This document shows positions 54,828-64,000 of a DNA stretch of 64,000 bases, in pieces (within the stretch, counting starts at the first letter, position 1; each line of letters starts with the position of its first letter). This stretch comes from Telmatactis stephensoni (taxonomy: Eukaryota > Cnidaria > Anthozoa > Actiniaria > Isophelliidae). The stretch covers positions 186,001 through 250,000 of the forward strand of contig JALIZF010001697.1 of the NCBI GenBank assembly GCA_029948255.1. Reading direction: 5' to 3'. The notes under the pieces were generated by a model. It saw nothing but the letters and a program-made list of their open reading frames with translations, was not told the origin of the DNA and ran no database searches. The translations under genes and the position numbers were made by a program.

Positions 54828-57800
54828 TGATAAAAATCACTATCTCGAATTTAGTGATTGATTTGGAAAGCAAAGCAAGCGTAAAATTTCCCACTGCAAC
54901 ATGTATTCAAAGCGACGGTTCTGTCCAATGAGTTCGGAGCTCTCACTATCATAGCGAATGTAAATCGAATGTGAGACTAAATGCAGACAGATGCAAAGTA
55001 CCCTTAACATTTTGTAAGGGGGTGCGGTAAGGTTGCCTACTGAGCATGCGTAAGGTAATTAAGTGACGTAACCTGATACCCGCGAGCATTACTTATCGTT
55101 TGTTAATTAAACTCTTGATTGGCTCTTTGGCTTTTTTTGTGTGTGATCTATTGTAAACACGTTCAACCGAAATGATCAAAAAGACGATTTCAAAGATCTC
55201 CCTAAAGTTTCTAGACATTCATCAAGTTTCGGCGAGCTGTTTGTGAGAGGCAAAATACCAGGGACAGGTGTTTTTTAAGCTCCTTATCCTAATTTTTTCC
55301 TGTAGAGGTCTCTATTTTTAATAACTTGCGCATTATATTATAATTGCTATGGACGTGCAAAATATCTTTTTAAGAGATTTATGAAAAGGAAAAAAATCGT
55401 GAAATGTAATGTACTGAGCAGTGAACATTTTTAGAATTAAAATAGTTTTTCTTTTCCAATCTGTATAAGAAATTTAAAAATATATTTTTTAAAATCCCGA
55501 AACGCATTAAAGAAAAGAGATGTGAACCAAATACAAAGATTTCTAACAGTTTAAATTTAATACAAAGAAAAGAACTACGTGTAGTGGCTTCGAGTGGCAC
55601 GAGTTAAACAAAGTAAAAATAATAGACGAGGATTATAACAATAGATTTGCGCGTGCCCCTGACAGCAAGATCAACAATGCGCACATTGAATAACTGAAAC
55701 TTCTGCGAGTCCAAGTCACCTCCTCTGGGATTTTTTTCTCGAAGCTGTACGCACTGGAAAAAGGCGGGAAAAGTCATACTGGAGCGGCACCTGTTAAACA
55801 CCTACAAGACCACCCACATTAACGTTTTATGACGCGATAACCGGTGTCAACTTTTTAATTTTAACCAGACTGTGGTTGCATTTAAGAAATGTTGGGATCA
55901 AGGCCCATGCGGTATGGAGTCTAATTAATAGCCCATGTATTCCTTACGTATCATGCGTAGATGCTTCGAGAGCATTTCTAGTCGATCGTTACAGAAACGA
56001 AAGAAGTTTTCAGATGGGTCGAGAGTTGGTCAAAATGCAAGTGAAAGTAAAACACGTCCTGAAAGATATTATTTTTAGTTGTTTTACGGCAACGCCTAAC
56101 TTTCTTAGAGTTTTGCAGCCGGAATAAATAAGGCGCATGATCAATGGAATGTTTTTGATACAACACCTTCAGTACTGATTCATTTTTCAGACTATTCGCA
56201 CAAATACTAAAGTATCAAAACAGCCTTAACTCAGCCATATAAATAACAAGGATTTTAATTATTATTACCTTAGGGACTTTGGTCTAATTGAACAGATTCA
56301 CAAAAAAATAAATAAATGAATAAATAAACAGACTTGCACAGAAAAAACATTCGTTTTCTAATGGACAAGTGTTGGATTGTCACAAGCGCGAAAATCAGAA
56401 TTAATTTAACACCAAGGCTCGTATCGTCAAACGAAAAGGCGGGAAAATCTTAGCAGTAAAGGGAAAGGTCATGATTTTTCCAAGCATAACAAGTCATGTA
56501 GAACCCGTACAAATCTTGAAAGTCAGCCCTTAGTTTTAGATTTCTGCCAAAATGATGAATTCAATGCTTTGATTGCATCTTTGAAGGAAGAGCCTTAGGT
56601 TCTACATAAGCTCTGTTTGATATGTTGTTCACCTCTTACCACGTTTCGAGTCGGAAATGGTAAATGGCTCTTGAAACGACAATCCAGCCACCAGCTTTCG
56701 AACCAACAAACTCCACAAAACGAATTGAACGTTTAAATCACAAATAATCTAACTAACAAAGAGGATTATGTTAGTGAAGAATGAAAAGTGGCTTTTTAAT
56801 TTGAATAGCCGTGTGTTGTTGTCATCAAGCCGTACTAATCTTTGCAAGAATTAATTTCGTTGTTTTGAAGGCTTTTGAGCTCATACAGAATAAAGTTGAA
56901 CCATTATCAGGTGTCGGTGTAAACAATTTAATGTCCATTATACAGACAACGAGTTGACTGACACACGGGAAAATTATTACTAATTTTCCCCCTGCCCGTA
57001 TAAACGAAATCAACCTTCTTAAAACAGACCGAAAATTGATGAACTTTAGTAAGCAATAGTTCAAACTCATTAATTTCTTAGTTCTAGCTCTTATGGATTT
57101 TTAACAAAAAATGACGATTAAAAAAAAACACCATTAAAATCGAAGCCTCACGTAACGAAGTTTTTTTGAACTCGTTTTTCAAATTTTTGTTTTGGAATAA
57201 CAATAAATATAGAAAAGAAACGTTCTAGAAGACCTCCTAGTTTGTCTTTATCCGAGCGTGTAATAGAAAAGCTAAAGGCCTCTGCGGTCTTCAACGACGA
57301 GTAAAAGTGATACGTTGACTTTGGTTTCTATAAACAATCTTACAACAATAGACCACATGGCATTCCTGACACAATTAATACACACATGAAGATTCTACAA
57401 GCAGCAAGTTTTATACGGGGTCACAGGGACAAACCACTTTTAAACAGAGAGAAAGATTTTCAAAATCTGAACAAACTTTTGATATTGGGTTGGTGTTCCA
57501 CTCCAGTGAGCGTTGTGTTAATGACGCGTGCCGTAGGATAAAAGAACAACATGAGCGCTCATCGGGAAGTAAAGCTATGCTATGATGCATGACGGGTCCA
57601 TCTAACTGTTGATTTATAACTACTGTGCCGTATCCAGACAAAGAATGGTTTTATCTTATGTCAGATTACTACCACGTGCGAGTGCAATACTAATCTTTAC
57701 AAGGCGCGTGCCACTTTATTTGAAAACAATTAGTCAGCAGTGACACACCTGCAAAAGGCGGAGTCGAGCTACCATCATGCTATGCAGAATAACAAATTCT

Positions 57801-60084
57801 TAGATATGTTAAGGTCCTTCTACACCAGCAAACTTTAATATAAAAAATTTCAGTGGCAAATGTTGCCCGCCTTAAGGCTCAATTTTTTCTGATAAATTCA
57901 TAATTTGATTTTAATCGAATTTTTCTCACCTGCACGAAAATTTGTAATAGAAGATTTGTCACAGAAAATTTGCTAGTATAGACATGGCTTTACATAAGAA
58001 ATACATTGCTGGCATGGTTTTCTATATAAACACTGTATTTTGAATTATTTCGAATATTGCATTTCAGTCAGAGTTGAATGAAATTCCGTAATCTGGTGAT
58101 AGAATGATGGAATTCGCTAATCACGAAAACACTATCAAGGAATGAGTTCAACATTTAATATATTTGTTCATATAATTTAGACACGAGTTTTATCCCCACC
58201 ATGAGTCGTCAAATAATAACAGCTTGAGGCTAACAGAAGAGGAAGGAAGCTTATTGTTAATGTGTTGGATCACACGTTCTTCTAGCCGCTCTCATCATCA
58301 ATCTGGCGGCAAACCTTAGACAATGTGGCGTTTATCGTTACAAAACATTCAAAAGAAACAAAGCAATGCTGGACCAAAAACAAAAAACCGCCAAAAATGT
58401 TAATTCTATAGAACATGTGGCCAGGTTACACGCTTCGATAACTGCACCGCGCGCCAAATTCATAACGGTCCATACTTAGTGAATAATACGATTAGTAATG
58501 GGTGTGGCACCAACTGCAATAGTTCCCACGTTCTCAGCAAGGGCTTGGGTAATGATCCATCTCCAACCAAATAATCATGTTAGACATAAAAATCCCTAGT
58601 ATTCTCAACAACAACTGTACAACCAGACAGTGTTTGGGTGTGCATTCTTTTAAAAGATGTTATTTAGCGAGCTAGTTGAATCAGCATCACAAACTGAAAC
58701 TCTGTGATATTTAGGAAATGTTTGACTTTGACGTTGTACTATTGAATAGCCTTCATCAGAATATATAGGAAAGACGGCAAGGTCAAGTTTTAAATACCGC
58801 ATGTTTTCCTGAATATCACAATATTTTACTATGTTTAACTCATCAGCTCTTGATAGCATTGAAATTCCATGTATTACAACTCAAAACAACTTATCAATCT
58901 CCTCGCGACACTAAGTAGCTAGCATATCTCTGTAAACGAGTTTTCAGTTTACCGACCAAACATTTAGTTAATAGTTGTGTTTGTGCTGGCATAAATTGAT
59001 AACATGAAGAAGAACTGCAATGAACTGCACTGAACAATTATCATTTCTAACGTTCTCAATAAACTGCTGCAAGGAAACTGATCATAAGTTTCACAAAGCA
59101 ATTTTTTTGTTTTTTTTGTTTTCCCAGAGGCGTCCAGTTTTCCCCCTTGACTTAGTATGATGGCAGACTTTATTAAAGTACGAAAATAAGATAAAGCTTA
59201 ACATTTTGAAAATATTGCCTTGGAGGTACTGAGCTGCTGCACACTTTTGGAAAGGAAAGAAAAAGTTTTTAAAAGACAAATACGATTGTACTTCTTTGAA
59301 ATTCATTTGGTCTAAGCTTCTAATAGTCTTTGTTTCGATCTGTGATCATTTGTAAAATTTGTTTCGATTACAGCCTTTTCAATTCCAGCCGACTAACCGC
59401 ACTGCAAAAACGGTATTAGGGAACTTTAGAAACCGTCAGCGACGGCGACGTCTGTGCACGAAAGAGAGCTGGGGCGAGTACGGCGTTTTCCGCGCCATTC
59501 TTTAATGAGGAGAGGGCGGTCAATTTTATTCGCAAAGCAATTTTTTCCCTTTAACTCAAAGACATTTTTTAATATTCGGTCTTGTTTCAATTTGACTTTT
59601 ATCAGTATCATAATCTTTATCGTATCAAACACGCCGTATCGCTTAAAAACTTGCCGTACTTAAAATTTAGCCTTATCGTCTTTCCTGCATTCTGATAAAG
59701 GTTATTACAAGCATGGCCGAAAGGTCAAACTTGTAAGTACGCCTCTTCAGTTTACAAATATCAGTCAATTTAAAGGGTCTTACAAAGCGTAATTAAGACA
59801 GAATTTCAGTTTGTAATCCGACTAGATCGGTACCAAGCATCATTTTCAATAATGCACCGCGCTAAATATCATATCATCGTCGGTATCATATTTTAGTTAA
59901 GGGCCCTTGAAACCTCGTTTCCATGTTACTAGTCACCACTTTCTGCGCTTATTCCACCCACTTAAACATGTATTTTTATTCGTACATTAAATAAGTAAAC
60001 ATTTTCTCGTGGTCCTGCAGTGATATCAGATCGAGTACAGGGACGCACGCACGTTTTATATTACATATCTCATGGCCTAATTAT
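54828..60084. other. Upstream region of the Jagged-like gene, no confident gene
   Basis: Several short open frames are present, none with a recognisable domain or paired splice sites. It presumably contains the promoter of the Jagged-like gene. A 180-bp segment at 57812-57995 has weak inverted similarity between AAGGTCCTTCTACACCAGC and its right end. Confidence 0.5.
58523..58530 (-). promoter_or_regulatory. Possible CSL/Su(H) binding site
   Basis: TTCCCACG, i.e. CGTGGGAA on the gene strand, matches the CSL consensus (C/T)GTGGGAA. It lies 3.7 kb upstream of the ATG. One such octamer is expected by chance in a region of this size, so support is weak. Confidence 0.25.
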
Positions 60085-60175
60085 AGCCCGGTTAAGCGGG
60101 TTGACTTCTTTGGTTTTGTGGCCCCAAGGAAAAAGAAAACAAAAGAAGTCAGCCCGCTCAACCGGGCCAGCCCGG
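60085..60175. repeat. Palindromic repeat with AGCCCGG arms
   Basis: AGCCCGGTTAAGCGGGTTGA then CTTCTTTGGTTTTG is mirrored by CAAAAGAAGTCAGCCCGCTC then AACCGGGC. Arms are about 30 bp with a loop of about 22 bp. Confidence 0.7.
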
Positions 60176-60262
60176 TTCATATATAATCAGGCTCTAAAAA
60201 ATGAAATGCAATGATCTAGAAAGAATTATACAGCTTTCGAACAACTTGTCATGACTACTAAC

Positions 60263-60304
60263 CGCATTGAATTTCTTCTTGCTTTGTAGATGTGAGTTCT
60301 TTGT
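60263..60304 (-). CDS. Candidate small exon, phase compatible
   Basis: 42 nt between acceptor CTTTTCTTTTCGCCTTTCAG and donor GCG|GTTAGT. It is open in phase 0 (TKNSHLQSKKKFNA) and ends in phase 0, so it could join Jagged-like exon 2. It is also open in phase 1. Support is from splice signals only. Confidence 0.25.
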
Positions 60305-60576
60305 CTGAAAGGCGAAAAGAAAAGTTCACAATCACCTTGGTACAAATCTTAGCTGGTTGTTTGGGCTTCCTGTGGTTATTTCAATAAAGTATGTGAAGCA
60401 TTAAAGATGATAGGCAGTAAGGAGAAAGGTCAGTCTAAAGGATGCAAGCCCCTAACCCTCCCAAGCCGGGCCCTTTTTATGGCCTATTAACAAGTACTTA
60501 TCCACAGTCCGTACCGTTTTAATTTGTTTTCGTTTCATTCAGTGGTTTCGTAGCCACTCCATCCACTTCCAGAACT

Positions 60577-60692
60577 CTGTTTTGTTTTGTTTTGTTTTAC
60601 TTTGCTTTGCTTTGTTTCGTTTTGTTTTGTTTTGTTTTGTTTTGTTTTGTTTTGTTTTGTTTTGTTTTGTTTTGTTTTGTTTTGTTTTGTTT
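60577..60692. repeat. (TTTTG)n simple repeat
   Basis: About 20 TTTTG units with a few TTTGC and TTTCG variants near the start. Confidence 0.95.
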
Positions 60693-60913
60693 TTGAGTAG
60701 TTTTAACAAACACATATTCACATCGAGTTTGTCCTGTTTCGTTTCCGCGTTTTGTCCGCGTTTTTGTTTCATTAGTACTTTTTGTTTTATTTCGTTCCGT
60801 TTTTCTGTTTCCTTATAAAATTCCAGGTGCAAAATAGATTACAAAATATAGAACAATTGTGATGATTTCTTATCAGCACCTATGACCAATGATGCTACTT
60901 TATTAATACATAC

Positions 60914-60957
60914 CTTGTTAGCTTGTGTACTGTGTGTGCTGTTTGCTGTACTGTGGA
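60914..60957 (-). CDS. Candidate small exon, phase compatible
   Basis: 44 nt between acceptor ATTCTTCTTTTAG and donor AAG|GTATGT. Entered in phase 1 it reads VHSTANSTHSTQANK and leaves in phase 0. This fits the exon at 63779-63842 upstream and the one at 60263-60304 downstream. Confidence 0.3.
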
Positions 60958-61019
60958 CTAAAAGAAGAATTCCAAAATGACCTCTTAGAAAAGTAACTAA
61001 ATGTAAGAGTCTACTGTTC

Positions 61020-61176
61020 GCTATTGAATTATGGAGCTGTTTTGAGGGACAGACTTTCAAGATTTTATTTGTTAAAATGACACAGTCCAAAGAATGTAAC
61101 GAGATTAAGAGTCAATATTTACCAGTATTTTACCACCAGTATTTTGTCCCTCAAAACAGCCCCATGATTCAACGCG
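61020..61176. mobile_element. MITE-like inverted repeat, TGAATTATGGAGCTGTTTTG ends
   Basis: The arms of about 28 bp end in GTTTTGAGGGACA and its inverse TGTCCCTCAAAAC. Related single arms occur near 9443 and 19250, so the family is dispersed. Confidence 0.7.
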
Positions 61177-61289
61177 AGCATTAACTTCGAAAGTGCTAAT
61201 TATTTCTACATAAAACACTAAATTAATGCTTTTTGTGCATCACAAGATTAAAGCTTTTGTTTATTTTGTCTTATTTTTCTTTTAATTTA

Positions 61290-61584
61290 GTAGAGGAGAG
61301 TGATCGCACTTAATCCGTGACATTGTACTAGCTAAGTAATGCAAAATAGCATTATTAAGCAATGAAAAACTAAGGATTTTATACTTTTTAATACAAAGTA
61401 GATTTTGTACTTTTTCACGGGTTAAGTGCGATCACTCTACAAACACTAAAAGTGTGCAACATAAATAGTACTAAATAGTGCTAAATTATGCAAATTCTTT
61501 TGCATATTTCTATTGTTTAATTAGTGCTATTTAGTACTAAATAGTGCAAAGTATTGCACACTTTTAGTGTTTGTACTCTACCTC
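61290..61584. mobile_element. Two adjacent hairpins with GTAGAG borders
   Basis: The first palindrome (61290-61440) has GAGTGATCGCACTTAA arms. The second (61441-61575) has AAACACTAAAAGTGTGCA arms and an inner TAGTACTAAATAGTGC stem. CTCTAC closes each, suggesting one composite element. Confidence 0.7.
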
Positions 61585-61629
61585 TAAAGTTGGATAAAAC
61601 TAATGTGCGTACATTGTGCGCGGTACATA

Positions 61630-61880
61630 TACACCTATTTCAAAAAAGGTGGTCACCGCTAAGAGCGATAGGCGATAGGTAATAGGTCATTCCAAGACCG
61701 CAAAGCACTATTGTTTTCTTAATTAAGCCATCCTAAATCTTTCTTTACACTCTTCCATCAAATATTTGGCTATTCATATGTAAATCAATTAGAAATCAAT
61801 AGTGCTTTGCGGTGTTGGAATGACCTATTACCTATCGCCTATCGCTCTTAGCGGTGACCACCTTTTTTGAAATAGGTGTA
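61630..61880. mobile_element. Long-arm palindromic MITE
   Basis: Arms of about 82 bp (CACCTATTTCAAAAAAGGTG then GTCACCGCTAAGAGCGATAG and so on) mirror each other almost perfectly at 61630-61713 and 61798-61880, around an AT-rich loop of about 85 bp. Confidence 0.85.
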
Positions 61881-61972
61881 CATTTAGTACCATGTGAAGA
61901 CACAAATGGAATAACTGGACCAGCCAAATCAAATGCAATGATAAAAGTCCCAAATATAATAAGCTTTGGACC

Positions 61973-62392
61973 CAAGTGTAATAAACACTAGTAATAAATT
62001 TTAGTCAGAGGCAAGTCAACAAGTCAACAAAGATGCACAACAATATCAAGAGACAATGTAAATATCATCTGTCAAACATAATATGAGACGTCATAAGTCA
62101 CGTGACCGAATGAGGGTGCTGTTAATTTCATGGTGTAGACACAATGAGATTCAATAATTGCTCTTAACGGAGCATGCACTGAAAATGTGTATCTCTATCC
62201 ACCATTCAATGTTGGCCCTACCCAGCAAATTTACAGCACCCTCATTCGGTCACGTGACTTATGACGTCTCATATTATGTTTGACAGATGATGCTCACATT
62301 GTCTCTTGATATTGTTGTGCATCGTTGTTGACTTGTTGACTTGCCTTTGTTGACTAAAGTTTATTACCAAATGAATGTTTATTACACTTGAG
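61973..62392. mobile_element. Long-arm palindromic MITE
   Basis: Arms of about 150 bp: CAAGTGTAATAAACA, GACTTGTTGACTTG-type, and ATTCGGTCACGTGACTTATG all recur in inverse order. The loop is about 110 bp. Non-coding. Confidence 0.85.
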
Positions 62393-63778
62393 TCTAGTTA
62401 TTAGTTTTTTGTCTTCAACAAACCATTTGCAAGAGTTAAATCATGATTTAAGAACTACTCCAGAGAGAACAAACAAACAAACAAATAAACAAACAAAAAC
62501 AAACATACAAAACATACAAAAAAGGACCATGACTCTGCAGCTCTTTCTATTTTAAACAAATACACTAGTTTTTCTATAACTTTCATTTTAATATTCGTTT
62601 ATTCATTTACATTGTAATCCTCTTTCTGAAAAGTTGTGATAGCCTAATGCAATATCTTTTCTCAACATGGATACAAAACCACCAACGCGGTACATTAACC
62701 TGTACGTCTCCAAGGTAATACCCGTATCTTCCCCTCGTGTTTGTAATATGCTTTCTTTGTTTTAGTTTTGCAATCCTTCTTTTAAATTCCACTGGCTTAG
62801 TAACCATTCATCGTATAATACTTTTATTGACATTTCAAAGTTTGCTTCACTTTCCGGCATAAGAAAAACTCCAACTAAGCATATTTAGTTGGGCTAATGA
62901 ATGATGTGATATATCAGCGCCATAAGAGTTTTTCCTGTACAGGTACTGTTCATCGATTCCTTTCCCAGCAGCAGAGAACAACAAGCAGCTTTATACTTAT
63001 TTAAAGAGCACAAAGGCCACGCTTCGTTTTGTCTTGGTGAACAAAAAGCCTATAGTATCACATAGAACCAGTTGCATGTATATCATTCACTTGTCTGTCT
63101 TCGTAAACTAAGAGGACTTTGCTAATTGGCTAGAAATGTCATAAACGGAGCCAAGATATGAATTCTATTTGCAATAGCGGTGAGATTGTTTTGGCTTCTT
63201 CGATATTAATCTAGTAGTGAGTTTCTGGCGGGACATGGTGACCATGAATATAACCACCCTGCAATATTTTTTTTCATTTCCAAAAGAAATCTTTGTAATG
63301 CAACAAAGGTTTATTACTAGTAATGCGTAGTAAATAAATTTACAAAAAAACAATTTACGTAACCACTGAGGCACGCGAGATGAAAACATATGCATTTGAA
63401 TGTCAGTTTTGACTACTGCGGGACGGACAAATTTTTCGAAAAGAAATAATAATAATAATAAAAATAACAATAAAAATCATTTATTGAATTCCCAGAATCT
63501 CGTCCTTTATATTGCAGTGAAATTAAGTGGGGATTGTGACTTAGAAAAGCTAGTGGTTCTTAATTCATCGCCGCACACTAGTTAGCTCTCTTAGCTAGTT
63601 CGGTTCTGGTATAAAACAACTGATCAAACCACATGGTTAAACCAATCCACGATTTTAGCCGTGTCATTACTAACCAAAACTGACAATCTAACTCGTGTTT
63701 TGACGAGTACATGGCGTACAAAAGTCTCGCACTAACATGGTTTTAAAGACTTGTCTATCACAACACTTTAGCACTAAC
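62393..63778. other. Non-coding, no confident gene
   Basis: A minus-strand frame at 62607-62807 is open but unrecognised. There is a short (AAT)n at 63445-63462. No other structure seen. Confidence 0.45.
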
Positions 63779-63842
63779 CTGCAAGTGGCAATATCGTAGT
63801 TATAAGCAACGTAAAACACGCTCCTCTCCTCGTCCATTGCAT
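63779..63842 (-). CDS. Candidate first coding exon: signal peptide
   Basis: After acceptor TTTGTTTATTACAG comes a short leader and then ATG with MQWTRRGACFTLLITTILPL and an alanine. This is a convincing secretion signal (basic start, hydrophobic core, small residue at the end). The donor is GCAG|GTTAGT, leaving phase 1. No obvious mature protein follows in the next 9 kb on this strand except the two small exons at 60914 and 60263 and the Jagged-like gene beyond. Confidence 0.4.
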
Positions 63843-64000
63843 CTTGAAGGATCCGGTTTTAGCTTCTGTAATAAACAAAGTAGTTGAGGTAGTTAATCAT
63901 TCTGTATGTCATCATGGTTCACATGCATAGCTTATATGTAGGCCGTTAATATGAAGAATATCAAACACTTAAAGGTGTGTTTTAGATAATAAAAACTGAT

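Noticed and set aside
58243..58262. Strong acceptor CTTCCTCTTCTGTTAG on the minus strand as the next exon of the upstream signal-peptide transcript
   Set aside because: All three frames after it stop within about 20 codons, so it could only be a terminal exon; evidence too thin.
62607..62807. Minus-strand open frame (TKPVEFKRRIAKLKQRKH...)
   Set aside because: Looks protein-like, but there is no recognised domain, no splice partners and no second copy to test.

Overview
The window looks like AT-rich, intron-rich, repeat-dense animal nuclear DNA, most likely from a cnidarian and probably an anthozoan such as a stony coral. This is inferred from the gene and transposon content; no species is claimed. 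There is no sign of a prokaryotic, organellar or viral sequence.

The main gene is on the minus strand at 37465-54827. It is a complete Jagged/Serrate-type Notch ligand, which I could join into 22 exons with matching reading phases. The 1521-codon product has a signal peptide, MNNL, DSL, about 24 EGF repeats, a VWC-like module, one transmembrane helix and a cytoplasmic tail of about 116 residues ending in a PDZ-type motif. Up to three small phase-compatible exons lie 5.6-9.2 kb upstream (60263-63842). They could be alternative first exons or a separate small secreted-peptide gene.

The left half (about 7.3-34.4 kb) is a block present three times in the same orientation (A about 7367-12972, B about 18240-24965, C about 25072-34372). 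Each copy carries a minus-strand single-exon sulfotransferase-like gene with a C-terminal membrane anchor. Copies A and C are intact; copy B has lost its 3' part at a junction with a reverse-transcriptase fragment. The copies carry different transposon insertions, so one copy shows the empty site for another. In this way I can place the ends and target duplications of two TTAA-flanked elements, a TTA-flanked Harbinger-like MITE, an ACAGTT-flanked MITE, a composite LINE/SINE insertion and a 3.5-kb R4/Dong-like retrotransposon sitting in an (ATT)n microsatellite.

The first 7 kb holds a decayed multi-exon gene (1329-2475), a hAT-like element with a transposase C-terminal exon (3134-4317), and TTAA-flanked and other inverted-repeat elements. 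Long simple repeats include (GAA)n of about 205 units at 33134-33749 and about 900 bp of homopurine pentamer repeat inside an intron of the Jagged-like gene. The right end (55-64 kb) has no confident gene and holds a cluster of palindromic elements at 61.0-62.4 kb.
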